Positions 10,605-21,487 are shown, counted from the stretch's first letter. The stretch: 64,000 bases of DNA from Clarireedia homoeocarpa (GCA_001465935.1 LNKV01000016.1:186001-250000); one strand, 5' to 3'. Program-made: numbers and translations. The notes: generated from the sequence alone by a model not told the origin.

Positions 10605-13092
10605 TTTTGCTTGATGGCAGATTAATGCAAAAGATACCACTAGTATTCCATTGGATTTCCGGCGTTTACGGCTAGTTTTCCTCAAGTTGAGGACGACTTT
10701 ATGTTTTGATTGACTGCTGAAATGATTGTCGGTTGAGAGCGGCATGGGGGGGCGTTCTTTGGATGAATGGATGGAGCGCCGTGTTTTTGTAGAATGGGAA
10801 GCACCACGTCAGAGCTTCCTTGTCTGAGTTGTATATTGCTCCGGTTTTTGGAAGGCGCATAGGAGTGGAGTGGTGGAAAGCCCTTCCAATTAAGAGAGAA
10901 AGTAAAATTTTAAGAATTGAGATGTGATCATGACTTTGCCGCCGATATAATATAGTGTTTTGTATGAAGCAATGAAGTTATGAATGAGTCTTAGGTTGTT
11001 GCTCTTGCGCGCTTGACTGTGAGGGAGATGCTGTGTTTGTGGTCTCTTCGCTCACTTTGAACAGTTGCCAGGTATCATGGCTGCATAAACTACTTAAGGC
11101 TGCATGCACGAATGATGGGTAGGTACACTAAGAGATAGAGATGGAAGGTGAGAGTGTATCTGAAGATGTCTTGCACAAATTGATCTTTTGAGAGACCAAA
11201 AAGGTGAGAAGGCGCATAAGCCGCTGCAACGAGCTCGGATGATGGAGGGGTACAAATACGAAATGGCTAACCCCAATAAAGCTTAACGCTGGATCTGAGA
11301 CCTATCAACCGTTTCTAGCGAGCCTGGGGTGAGTGCTTCTCCTACTGTGCCTGAAAATAATTTCCAAGTTCTGTTCAGCGCCGCAGACACGAACCCACGG
11401 ATGCAGAAACAGGAAACAAACGCACTTCAACGCCATCGACAATACTCCAAGCGCGCAACTATGGCTTGCAGAGTACCGAAGGTTTGGAGATAGCACCGGA
11501 CGGTAGAGGCCCAGCTTTTCGCCGTGAGATTTTAATCTATCAAGTTTGTTCGGGGACGCTGAAAATACTTGATGATGAATTGAGTTTCTTTCTGTTCACG
11601 GGAGGACGGAGCTGTAGTGCGTCATTCTGACGTCAAAAGGATATCTCCAAGGTAACTTATCCCTAGTGGAAATACGTGGCTTCGGTCTAGGCATCACAAG
11701 CAATCAATCTCTAGTCTCATAGCGAACAGATCTGGAAAGTTCCTCAACTGCCTCTCGCAGATTGATCACCCGAATCAGTCGAGTACTTTACCTTGCGCTA
11801 TGTATGCAGTATGTGGCTGGATGCTGCAATACTAGTAGGACGATTAGACGCCGCCGAGGCTATTGAACTTTCGAAAGGTCTCGAACTTCGATTTGTCCGA
11901 TTGACTGGATGACGAGCGGAACTTCGGGGTTCAGCCTGCAGGTCCTTGTTGATGATGATTGGGCCAACGTCTAGGATTTTATGCAATGGACAGGTTGAGC
12001 TAAAGTATTGGATTGGTATGGAAAGCTTCGGCCGGCAGGTGTCGACTGCACGTAGGTTTACTCAAGTGAGTGAAGTCGTTGGTCTTTGAGTTAAAGGCCA
12101 ACTCTCTGCAGAGCATCATACCGAATATCTGAGGAGATTTACGTGTTCTCTAATACTGCCTGCCAGAAGTTTTGGCGGGCAAAGCTCTGGGCGTTTGGAT
12201 GTTCAATGTCGTGTGGATTGGGAACAGAATCTCTCAGATGTGAAATGTGTTTAATCATTCGATTCTGCCGATGGTCAAATGTAAACTGATACTATCTGAG
12301 GCTCTCTACCTTGGAAGTGTTTCTCTTTTGGCGCAATTTACCAGAAAATCCTTTGGGAGTACCCAATCTATCAAAAAAGTTATATTTCTAACCAATAATG
12401 ATACATGAATTATCCTTGGCTCTATGTCATACAAATAATATGATCAACACATTGTCGTAGCGCACGATAAAACTGTCGTCGCTGCATCTAAATCTACATA
12501 ATATTCGTGAGAAAGAGCCGTGGCGGCGTGGAATTATTCAGGACCTTTTTTTCAACTGGCGAATAGCTCGTCGGAGAGAGGTTCATTCGCTGTGGACAGC
12601 CCATGCCTGAAATTCTTTTCAGTAGGTTCAAGGTGCCTTGTTGATTTAGGATTACTAGGACGTTGTCTGGCTATAAAGTTGAGCCATATCGGTAGTTCGA
12701 TATCTAATCAAGCCCGTGGCCGACCATGCTCTGCTAGTACCTGCACTAGAAAATTTGATATCCGGCTCACCAAGGAGAATCTTTGAAATTTTGCTATGCT
12801 ACCATTAAGATTCACAATGTACGAAGAAGCTTCTTTTCACACCCCGACATGATACCGGCTATTTCGAATGCTCTCTGGTCATTGAATTGTGGTACGGATA
12901 TCAGAATCGAGGACCGCTTTCTTAAATTGCTGGTAGCTTTATGACCTATGGAATCTAGGCCGCATAGATCATTGAGACTCACATGGTCGTTGATGACGTT
13001 CAGATGTAACCATAGTCAGCCTACTACGTCTCCCGCTATCATCAGATTACATTTTGCGCACTCAAGGACCCATCTTCTACCTCAGCAAAAGG
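10605..13092. other. Intergenic, 2.5 kb, no gene seen
   Basis: I found no open frame with recognisable protein character on either strand; the longest frames (60-88 codons near 11.1, 11.4, 11.9 and 12.5 kb) have no domains, no conserved-looking motifs and no sensible splice partners. Composition is ordinary AT-rich single-copy-like DNA. It holds the 3' UTR of the kinesin gene and distal promoter sequence of the next gene. Confidence 0.45.
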
Positions 13093-13099
13093 TATATAA
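13093..13099 (+). promoter_or_regulatory. TATA box of secreted protein gene
   Basis: TATATAA in the context AAAGGTATATAAGTGAAGG, 74 bp before the ATG at 13173. Position and context suit a strong core promoter for the secreted protein that follows. Confidence 0.6.
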
Positions 13100-13172
13100 G
13101 TGAAGGTAGTTCCCTTCCTGAAAGAATCATTTTCTGATCAACCATCACTGTTCATTCTCCTTTCTTCATCTT

Positions 13173-14375
13173 ATGATGCGTTACTCTATTGTCTTCACAG
13201 CAGGCTTGGCTGCCTTTGTCTCTGCTAAAGGCATTGACTTTGCGTCAATCGAAGCTCTTCCTCCACCAGCCGTGACCGGACCACCCGTTACAGCAAGATT
13301 TGATTTTGTCAAGATCGATCCCTCCTCTGTTTCTTCATCAGGAGCTGCTGCAGCCACTGCTGTAACATCAGCGGCCGCCACAACTAGCCTCGCTGTGCAG
13401 AATAAGCGTGAAGCTCTTGTAAATTGGGAAAAACCATGCGCTACTGATGCTTGCTCGGCTACAAAGGCAGGCTGGGGCTGGGGATGGGACAAGTCCTCTT
13501 CATCAAGTCATAGAGTGGCAGCTCCAACCACAACTCCGTATGTTAGCAGACCATGCGCTATACAACCTGATGGATACGGACCAAAGGTTCAGCCAGATAC
13601 CCCTGAGGCTTTCGAAAAGTACGAGCAATTCGCAAGGGAAGCCAACGACGCCAGAACACCACTTGGATATGTCAACACTTTCAAGAACTACAATGCCTCA
13701 GTCTCAGGTACAACCTACCTCGGACTAAGCACCTACACCAGTTATGATGTAGCTAAATGTGGGGAACACTGCAACAGCACCTCGCTCTGCACCGGCTTCA
13801 ACATCTTCGTTGAGCGCGACCCCTCTGTCGACCCTTCGGCCAACTGCAGCAACCCAGCTTCCATCACCAACTACAAGTGCACTCTCTGGGGCTCCTCGGC
13901 TGACGAGAAGATGGCGACCAACCACGGCCAATCCCGCGACGGCTTCAAAGTCGTCATCGCCGGGTCCAACGGCTACCACAGACCCACCCCGCCGCCCGTC
14001 TGCCCCGGCTGGGGCCCGCCCGTCCCCTGCGGTGGCGGCACCAAGGCGCACTCGCACCCGAAGAGTTCCATCGGCGAGCACTTCTTTCCCGGACCCTTCA
14101 ACCCCGCGTACTGCTCCGCCTTTGCCGCGGAACAGAACAAGAAGAACGCCGACAAGATCAGCAGCTGGAAACCGAAGCGGAGGAATAGCGTCAATCCGTA
14201 CAAGTGCACTTTCTTCAATGCGTATATTCTGAAGAAGAACGGACAGCCGTTGGGCACGTATTGCTCGCTTTTCACGAAGTCGTATCCCGGGAGTGCGGCG
14301 AAGTATAATCCGGGGAAGCAGGGGCAGAATTGGTGGGATATTGAGAGTTCGTGGAGTTATGATCTGGAGAAATAG
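13173..14375 (+). CDS. Secreted Cys-rich protein with apple/PAN-like core, function unknown
   Basis: A single exon encodes 400 residues. The N-terminus is a clear signal peptide (MMRYSIVFTAGLAAFVSA, cleavage probably after SA); Met-2 at 13176 is an equally possible start. Residues 50-75 are Ala/Ser/Thr-rich and low in complexity. A WGWGW stretch follows at about 100. Residues about 170-265 contain CGEHCNSTSLCTGFNIF, then further cysteines and YKCTLWGSS and DGFKVVIAGSNGY, a spacing that resembles the apple/PAN fold (adhesion or carbohydrate binding) seen in many secreted fungal proteins. The C-terminal third carries more cysteines (FNPAYCSAF, YKCTFFNAY, GTYCSLF) and ends without a GPI signal. 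I do not recognise a function. Codons between about 13.78 and 14.15 kb are strikingly C/G-ending compared with the rest of the gene. Confidence 0.85.
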   Translation: MMRYSIVFTAGLAAFVSAKGIDFASIEALPPPAVTGPPVTARFDFVKIDPSSVSSSGAAAATAVTSAAATTSLAVQNKREALVNWEKPCATDACSATKAGWGWGWDKSSSSSHRVAAPTTTPYVSRPCAIQPDGYGPKVQPDTPEAFEKYEQFAREANDARTPLGYVNTFKNYNASVSGTTYLGLSTYTSYDVAKCGEHCNSTSLCTGFNIFVERDPSVDPSANCSNPASITNYKCTLWGSSADEKMATNHGQSRDGFKVVIAGSNGYHRPTPPPVCPGWGPPVPCGGGTKAHSHPKSSIGEHFFPGPFNPAYCSAFAAEQNKKNADKISSWKPKRRNSVNPYKCTFFNAYILKKNGQPLGTYCSLFTKSYPGSAAKYNPGKQGQNWWDIESSWSYDLEK

Positions 14376-15589
14376 ATAGGTGGGGGGAGGAGGGACGAAT
14401 TAGGAAGAAGGGAAGGGAGGGATGGATTAGGAAGAAGAAGGGAAGGGGAAAATGACGATGCAGGAAGGGGTTGGTGTGATTACACTTTCATGGTGGAAGA
14501 TTTTGTTATTTCTTTTTACATTGATTACACTTGACAAGGGCGGTATGGGGTGGATAGTAAAAGTAAAAGTAAATGTAAAAGTAAAAGTACAGTAGAAATA
14601 CATACATATATACATACATATACATACATAAGCAGTGAATCGGAACAACAACACTGATCTCTTTCTTTCTTTCTTTCTTTTTTTCATACCTCCTCCCTCC
14701 TCACTATTTCTGAGAAGGAAAGAGAAAGGAAAGGAAAGGAAAGGAAAGGAAAGGGAATGAAAGGGAAAATGATATATCATATTACATTACATTACATTAC
14801 ATTACGTCCTATCCATCCACACACACACACACTACCACTATATAGTTTCTACTGTACAGTAAGTAAGGATACTCCCCCTCCCCCTCCCCCGCAAACTTTC
14901 TTTCTTTCTTTCTTTTTTTGGTTTTTGTTGCACGTCTACTGTTTCTGTCATTTTTCTCATTGTTTTTACTTTTTTCATGAATCGTGTGTGTGTGTATGTG
15001 TGTGTGTGGGTGTGAACGGAGGAGATGGATGCTCTGGAGGGGAAAAATGATTGTCCAGTGGTTGGTTTGTTTGTATAAGATGGTTCTAGGGTGGAGAGAG
15101 AGAAGGGAGGGAAGGAGATGAAGTCAAGTCAAGTGATGAATGAATGTACTTGTGCTTGTACGTACTTGGATAAAAATTTCACGTGAAGTTGATTAAAGTT
15201 AATTGATCAAGTTAAAGTCAAGTCAATTGATCAAGTTAAAGTCAAGTCAATTCTTATTTTTTTCATCCTGTCCTGTCAAACAACGGGTCGGTTGCCAGGT
15301 AGGTAGGAGGAAGGTTTTCGCTACCGGTAATAGGGTTTAAGTAAGTATTGAAGATTTGTGTGTGAGTGAGTGTGTGTGTGAGAGAGAGAGTGAGAGTGTG
15401 TGAGTAAATGAATGAATGAATGAATAAACAAGAAGAGGAAAACGCTAATGAATATTTTCCTTCCACTCACCTATTCATACATAAAAGTCTGCTTCACTAC
15501 CTTACTTGGCTACGTTTGGTTGTAAGTGGAAGGAAGTCTTAGTCTGCCTCCACGGCAGTGGCCCTCGGAGAGCCAGCGGAGCGTCATTT

Positions 15590-15748
15590 TATATACATAT
15601 ATATATCCATACTTGTATACATATATACATCCATACTTGTATATATATATATATATATATATCCATACTTGTATACATATATACATCCATACTTGTATAC
15701 ATATATACATCCATACTTATATACATACTTATATACATATATACACCA
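15590..15748. repeat. AT-rich minisatellite, about 24-bp period
   Basis: Imperfect copies of CATATATACATCCATACTTGTATA with an inserted (TA)n run; both strands give spurious Tyr/Ile-rich open frames. The array could form cruciform structures because much of the unit is self-complementary TATA/ATAT sequence. Confidence 0.85.
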
Positions 15749-16008
15749 CCAATTCCTCTGATGTGGTTGGATCCAGCCATTAGAAAGCGGAGATGGGATT
15801 CGGTTTTTCATCCTGCAGTAGATTGAGAAGTTTTTTTCTTCTTGCATTTCTTCGGAACTTCTGGGAGCGGACTCTTCCTATGTGGGTATACGGAGTGTAT
15901 ATACGGTGAAAGAGTAACCTCAGGTGTCGATAACTTATGAAAGTACCAAGCTTTGTATTTTAGGTGAAAAGGTACATACTGGGTACAATGCACATCATAC
16001 TCATACTC

Positions 16009-16070
16009 CCAACTCCCACTCCCAACTCCCACTCCCAACTCCCACTCCCAACTCCCACTCCCAACTCCCT
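16009..16070. repeat. 12-bp minisatellite CCAACTCCCACT
   Basis: About five copies of AACTCCCACTCC in tandem, asymmetric pyrimidine-rich strand. Confidence 0.85.
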
Positions 16071-16516
16071 CTCAAAAACACGCATATACGATACGGCTAG
16101 AAGATCAACGGCGCATCTTGGAGAGAGGTCTGAAACACATTTCATCATATTACATCACATTCTTTCATTCTCGGAGGAGATTCTGATTCTACCGTAGAAC
16201 TTAGTTTCCCATTTCACTCACTCACTTCTCCATCTATTCACAACTCACCCGCTCCAGCCAATCTTTCTTTTTCCCCCTTCACCACCCACCACCAACCACC
16301 CACCACCAACCACTTGGGATTGGACTGGCACACAACTGAACTGGCCACCCGCAAACATCACCCACCACCCACCACTCACCACTCACCACTCACCACCGAG
16401 CCACTTCCTTTCCGCCCTTCCACGCAAGCCCTACCCATCGGATTACCTGAACCTTAACTGGACGCTGTACCTTATCCAAACCCCTTCATGGGCCAGACGA
16501 ACCCTTTCAGGGAACC

Positions 16517-16612
16517 CCGACAAACCCAGCAAACCCAGACAAACCCAGACAAACCCAGACAAACCCAGACAAACCCAGACAAACCCAGACAAACCCAGAC
16601 AAACCCCGACAA
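16517..16612. repeat. 10-bp minisatellite AAACCCAGAC
   Basis: About nine copies of AAACCCAGAC directly upstream of the gene starting at 16773. The array is open in the same frame as that gene (start 16488), giving a Gln/Thr/Asn/Pro/Asp repeat; I regard it as leader or promoter sequence rather than coding. Confidence 0.85.
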
Positions 16613-16772
16613 CCCCATACAAACCACAGACAACCCCATCGTTGTTCCCCCCCCTCCCCTTCCAAACCCTTCGCCAAACCCTTCCATCCTTCGCCAAACC
16701 CTTCGATTCCTTCGCCAACCCTTCCATTCTTCTCCCGCAGATCATTTAACTCTTTCATACCCGTACCACACC

Positions 16773-18635
16773 ATGGATGAAGCAAGCAAATTGGTCGTAG
16801 AGCTCCAACGAAAGCTTACCGAGCTGGATCATAAAGTCGCTTTGTATCGGAAGGATATGAATGATGAATTTATCAAATACGAAGAAGATCTATTGAAAAA
16901 CGTGCCCAAAGATATCTCCCACAGAGTTACAACAATTATCGCCGACTCGTTAAAATCATACAAGGCTCTTTATCCCGACGCATCTAACGTTGACTCATGC
17001 GCCGCAAGCATCAATCATACTACCGTCACAAGCTCAAGCCCAGGTACACTTACAATCCCACATGCCAACCGACCATCCACTCCCATGACGGAGTCACAAC
17101 AAGGCAGCAGTACCTCGGTCATAGCACTACCTTTTTATAAGAGAGACGAAGATATGGATCGCCCGAGAAGTCCACATGAACGGGAGAAGGAATTTACTGG
17201 ACTGTTTACCCCAAGTTACCTACCCCTCTTGGATTCTAGTAATCGTTACGACCGCCAGCCTGCCGACATGGATATGGATATGGAGGATAAACCGAAAGAT
17301 AAACAATTCGAGGCATTACAGGTCGACGCAAGTACAGATACGAGATCGTTGGCTGCCTCACCCGATTTACGAAAACCTCCGGCACCCTTACGAAAGAATA
17401 CCGATGAAATCTCAATTGCCTCAGACGTTAGTAGTGACGGGCCGATTCGTCGAAGCGCTCTGCGGAGAAGCTCCAGTTATAACAAAGGTTCCAGTCCTCG
17501 GAGAGTTCGATTTGATGTCGAGGGACAAGAAGTTCTACCTACAGTCTCACCACAGGACACAGCACTGGACTCGAGTATTCCACTTTCTGCTTTTGGCGAT
17601 GACTCAGATGATGAAGCAGGTGCCGAACAGGTTGAAGATATTGATGCGCCGCCACCACCCAAAAGGATTTCTTCCTCTCAAGCCTTGCGAGCTTTATCGC
17701 GGGGTCCTTTCGAAGATGATGGAGTACAGTGGACAACCGTATCTGCACCACCAGATGGATCAGCCTCAATTGCTACTAGTACAAACGGCACTTTGACGAA
17801 AGAGAACGATTTGGAAATCACTCCTATAACCAGCCCTTCTCCTCGCGAGGAGGAGAATGTGCGACCAATTCCCATACCTGCGAAAACCTCCGAACCCGAT
17901 CTTTCTCCCCCCCGCATGCAACATGTAGAGATTCCTCAGAAAGAGGAACCTGAAATAGATGTTCTATCGGAAGATGATATGCTGGACATGCCACCTCGGC
18001 GGCAAATGCGAAATCAACCCCTAAAATCTGCGAGTATCTTATCACCCATACGAACAGAGCATGAGGAATTCACATCATCATCCCCTCTTATGATGAGATC
18101 GCCAAGCAAACCGCTAACGCTAGAACCTTTGGAACCGCGAGGAGAAGGTGATGAGAAATTGACATTTAACGATGACGATGAACACGATGACCTCTTCCAC
18201 TTTGACGAAGCCATCGACCGCGGCAGTCCACCCGAAGACCAAGAAGATTCCGACACGGAAGAAGCAGCTTCCTTACCTGGTCTCGAAGAAGATACATTAG
18301 ACAAACTCAATCTCGCCCGCTCCCCTCCTCGACCTGTTGGCGGCACCCGGTTCACAAGTTCGGCCTCAACGCCTTCAAAGGGGATCGTGGGCTCGTATAA
18401 AGGTCATCCGTTCGGCATGCCGGTAGTGAGTGATGAGGTGCATGCAAAGGCGGCGTCGCTGGGAAATATGAATTCGTTTGTGGGAAGTGTAAATGGGAGG
18501 AGTGGGCTAGATGAGAGTGATATTTTGAGTTTTAGGGCGAGTGGGGGTGTGGGGAGCTTTTCGGGGACGCCGAGGAGTTTGAGTGAGAGGATGATGATGG
18601 AGGATTTAATGGAGGCGGAGGGGGAGGGTAGGTAA
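16773..18635 (+). CDS. Long disordered acidic protein with N-terminal coiled coil, unknown
   Basis: A single exon gives 620 residues from the ATG in CACCATGG at 16773; the same frame is open back to 16488 but only through the 10-bp array. Residues 1-65 form a likely coiled coil (KLVVELQRKLTELDHKVAL, NDEFIKYEEDLLKNV). The rest is Ser/Pro/Asp/Glu-rich and predicted disordered, with several SP/TP sites, an RRSALRRSSSYNKG basic patch followed by RRVRFDVEG, repeated acidic stretches and a conserved-looking C-terminal block (GIVGSYKGHPFGMPVV, then LSERMMMEDLMEAEG). The RVRFDVEG element resembles a protein phosphatase 1 docking motif (RVxF); this is inference. I do not recognise the family. It is flanked on both sides by dense microsatellites. 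Confidence 0.75.
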   Translation: MDEASKLVVELQRKLTELDHKVALYRKDMNDEFIKYEEDLLKNVPKDISHRVTTIIADSLKSYKALYPDASNVDSCAASINHTTVTSSSPGTLTIPHANRPSTPMTESQQGSSTSVIALPFYKRDEDMDRPRSPHEREKEFTGLFTPSYLPLLDSSNRYDRQPADMDMDMEDKPKDKQFEALQVDASTDTRSLAASPDLRKPPAPLRKNTDEISIASDVSSDGPIRRSALRRSSSYNKGSSPRRVRFDVEGQEVLPTVSPQDTALDSSIPLSAFGDDSDDEAGAEQVEDIDAPPPPKRISSSQALRALSRGPFEDDGVQWTTVSAPPDGSASIATSTNGTLTKENDLEITPITSPSPREEENVRPIPIPAKTSEPDLSPPRMQHVEIPQKEEPEIDVLSEDDMLDMPPRRQMRNQPLKSASILSPIRTEHEEFTSSSPLMMRSPSKPLTLEPLEPRGEGDEKLTFNDDDEHDDLFHFDEAIDRGSPPEDQEDSDTEEAASLPGLEEDTLDKLNLARSPPRPVGGTRFTSSASTPSKGIVGSYKGHPFGMPVVSDEVHAKAASLGNMNSFVGSVNGRSGLDESDILSFRASGGVGSFSGTPRSLSERMMMEDLMEAEGEGR

Positions 18636-19100
18636 GGGGTTAGAGTTGGGGTTGGGGTTGTGGTGGTGGTAGTGGGTGTTGGGAGAGCTGCTTTATGATG
18701 ATGATGATGATGATGACGATGATGATGTTGATGATGTTGATGATGAGAGAATTTTTTTTTAAAAAAAAAGAGAATAAAGAGATCTGAGGAGTGATGATGA
18801 GGTTTGAATATTTTTTGCTTTGATCTTTTACATTGTGCTTGTATGCATAGGGTGATTTGCTGCTGCTGGTGGTGGTGGTTCTTGTCTATTTCATTCATTC
18901 ATTCATTCATTCATTCATTCATTCATTCGAATTTTGATGGGGAAATGAATGGATGGAACGAATGAATGGGTGAGGTCTGTATGACTTATTTGTATTTTGA
19001 TGTGTCATATTTATCCATTTGCATTATTTGGCGTTGGGGAAGATGGGTGGATGGATGGGGGAGGAGGATGGAAGATCATCATGGATGGGTATTAATCAAT
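18636..19100. repeat. Microsatellite-rich spacer
   Basis: Contains GTGG, (GAT)n near 18695-18745, A/T homopolymers near 18751-18768, about ten copies of ATTC near 18892-18928 and GATG arrays near 19040-19090. No gene seen. Confidence 0.8.
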
Positions 19101-19615
19101 GGATGGATGGATGGATGGATGGGGGAAGTATATTGTGCATATGTATCTTGATCAATTAATCAATGGATAGCGGGGTGGGGTGGGGTGGGATAGGAAGAAA
19201 GGATGAATGAATGAATGAATGAATAGGCGAATGGAATAGGAGGGAGGCGAAGGGGAGGGGAGGGGAGGGGAAGTTGAGGAGGGGGAGAGGAGGGGGAGAG
19301 GAGAGGAGGGGAGAGGAGAGGAGAGGGGTGCATTATGGATTGTTGTTTATTCTAATGAATGAATAGATAGTAGGGTGGGAAGGGAAGGAAGGGGAGGGGA
19401 GGGGAGGGGAGGGAAGGGAGGGATGAAAGTGTAAAATGGATAAATGTTTATATATTATGAATTACGAATTATACTATTTATATATATATATATAGAGATC
19501 AAGATCAAGATGAAGACGAAGATGAAGACGAAGACGAAGAAAGTGTTATAGGAGAGGACCTGGGGAAGAAGAACTAAGTTGAGGATGGGGATAGTGTGAG
19601 GAAGGAAGAAAGGGG
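19101..19615. repeat. Duplicated segment, copy A
   Basis: Begins GGATGGATGG...GGGGGAAGTATATTGTG and ends GAAGGAAGAAAGGGG. Large parts match copy B at 19996-20382 almost base for base (TGTATCTTGATCAATTAATC; GGCGAATGGAATAGGAGGGA; GTGTAAAATGGATAAATGTT; AGGACCTGGGGAAGAAGAAC). The two copies differ mostly in the lengths of internal G/A-rich microsatellites; copy A carries more GGGGA repeats. Confidence 0.9.
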
Positions 19616-19995
19616 TGTTGCGGCTACAACAGGCGGTCTTCAGCGGAGGATACACTAAATGTATGATTTATAGGCTTTGATGGATTTAACAATAAGCGTG
19701 GCTGACGGGTACGATAAAATGACTTAATAGTACTGAACTTGATTGAACTGGCTATTTACAGTAGGAAGGACTAGCTATATTTATAGGCTCTTCAGGTTGC
19801 TTGCTTTGGCCCTCTTAGGCCCTTCGGCCTGAGACTCCGGGCCCCTCAGGCCCTATTATTTAGGTTCCGTATACCTAGACATAGGCCTGAGGCTCCGGGC
19901 CCGAGCGCCTGAGACTTTGGGCCTGGGCGCCTATAAGGTTCGGCCTTAGGGTAGTGGGTCCCTGACCCGCCTACCCCGCCTACCCCACTATAACA
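19616..19995. mobile_element. Probable solo LTR (copia-like ends TGTTG...TAACA)
   Basis: 380 bp beginning TGTTGCGGCTACAACAGG and ending CACTATAACA, so the ends are TGTT...AACA, the usual LTR form. Composition changes sharply from the flanks: the 3' half is GC-rich with repeated GGCCTGAG and CCGGGCCC elements. No internal coding region, so a solo LTR rather than a full element. It lies exactly between copy A and copy B of a duplicated segment, and the five bases on each side (AGGGG and GGATG) are not a target-site duplication. A search of fungal LTR libraries would confirm it. Confidence 0.6.
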
Positions 19996-20382
19996 GGATG
20001 GATGGATGGGGGAAGTATATTGTGTATATGTATCTTGATCAATTAATCAATGGATAGCGGGGTGGGGTGGGGTGGGATAGGAAGAAAGGATGAATGAATG
20101 AATGAATGAATAGGCGAATGGAATAGGAGGGAGGCGAAGGGAAGGGGAGGGGAGGGGAGGGGAGGGAGGGAGGGATGAAAGTGTAAAATGGATAAATGTT
20201 TTATATATTATGAATTACGAATTATACTATTTATATATATATATATTGAGATCAAGATCAAGATCAAGATAAAGACGAAGATGAAGACGAAGAAAGTGTT
20301 ATGGGAGAGGACCTGGGGAAGAAGAACTAAGTTGAGGATGGGGATAGTGTAAAGGAAGGGAAGAAGGAAAGGAAAGGAAGAA
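19996..20382. repeat. Duplicated segment, copy B
   Basis: Second copy of the segment at 19101-19615, starting GGATGGATGGATGGGGG directly after the LTR and running through the same landmarks to GAAGAAAGGGG, where it continues uninterrupted into CAGAAGAGG. Confidence 0.9.
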
Positions 20383-21048
20383 AGGGGCAGAAGAGGTAGA
20401 TAGATGGGATAGATAGGCGATGGGATATATAGAGAAAGGGAGGTGATGCGGATTGGGATATGTAGGTGGAGAAGGACGAGGACGAGGACGATTGTTTGAC
20501 TTGGGAGGAGGGAATGGGGTATGCTAAGAGGAGAGAAGGGGGGGAGGGGGTTAAGTGCCGGCGCAGGAGTGCTGGCTGTCTACATAGCTGGCTGGCTGGC
20601 TGGCTGATTGGACGGGTGTTGGCGACGATGTCGCGTGAGGGGGTGTGTGTATGTATGGTGTAGCGTGAGGATTTGGCAAAGGAGGGAGGCAGGTGGGGAG
20701 TGGGCTGGGATTAATAGGTTTGGAGGTGAGGTGTTGTGGTGTGGTGTGGTGTAGTTGTGTGGAAGGGGGGGAGGGAGGGGGGGGAAAGAAAGGATAGACA
20801 GGGGAAAGGGGGAGGGGAAGAAGGGTTGCTGGGATAAATTCGGTTGCATGGAGTTAGGTTGCATAGGTATTTGATGAGAGGGGGAGGTAAAAGTAGGTCG
20901 TCACTTGGGGTGAGGTGTATCTGCGACGGTGGGTTGGAAGATATTTGATATTGATGCAGGTTAGGAAGCTCGTATGCAAATATTCAGTCGGAGAGTGATA
21001 AGTTAATAGTGGGTGGCCCCACTATTACTTGTAGCTTTTTTGCTGGTA
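20383..21048. other. Intergenic, purine-rich, no gene seen
   Basis: G/A-rich with short GGCT repeats near 20587-20605 and G runs near 20765-20790. No coding sequence recognised on either strand. Confidence 0.5.
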
Positions 21049-21487
21049 TCAATTGACACTGTGGATCTTGTGGATGTGATGTGACGTGATGTGATAGGAT
21101 AGCCATCTGTTTAAGCTTCCTGCCGATAGATAGATCGATCGATGGACAAAGAAACTAGGAGGAATACGAGTAGCGAGAGATCTTGATCTTCGGTGGCCGA
21201 AGACTTTAGCAATACTTTATAGGTTAGTTGATTCAATAGTATAATAAACGGGACGGGTATAGACAGTTCCGAGAATAAGAGTTAAGATATCTGCGATTTA
21301 TAAATTATTCGAGAACCAACAATAAGACAAAGCCAAGTCTCGCTTATATTACATCGTTGATTTTCCTTGTATAAAATCAAGTATATAAGTAGAACTAAAC
21401 AGTATATAGTATTCTCGGTACTTGATAAACTATGATTGTGGTTGGACGTAAAGGACAAGGTATATATGCATAGTAGAATCGGTGATA
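21049..21487. repeat. Dispersed repeat copy 1, RIP-like divergence
   Basis: 439 bp from TCAATTGACACTGTGG to ATCGGTGATA, matching 21595-22094. The differences I can see in the first 250 bp are all transitions (G/A, C/T), while about 150 bp from 21300 onward (AAATTATTCGAGAACC to GGTTGGACG) are identical. Possibly derived from a transposon; no coding capacity recognised. Confidence 0.85.

Larger units (their letters stand above)
14376..16772. repeat. Microsatellite- and minisatellite-rich intergenic region
   Basis: Contains many short tandem arrays: AAGTAA near 14563-14590, CATA/TATA near 14600-14632, TTCT near 14661-14685, AAAGG near 14720-14755, ATTAC near 14782-14805, CA near 14818-14832, TTCT near 14899-14920, GT near 14986-15008, a 24-bp unit repeated twice near 15195-15250, GTGA near 15358-15400, TGAA near 15410-15427, and CACCA-type repeats near 16270-16400. 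No gene recognised; open frames here are translations of the repeats. Confidence 0.8.

Noticed and set aside
15590..15850. Tyr/Ile-rich frames on both strands
   Set aside because: They are translations of the 24-bp AT-rich minisatellite.
16517..16612. CRISPR-like regular array
   Set aside because: A 10-bp tandem repeat without spacers in a fungal genome; simple minisatellite.
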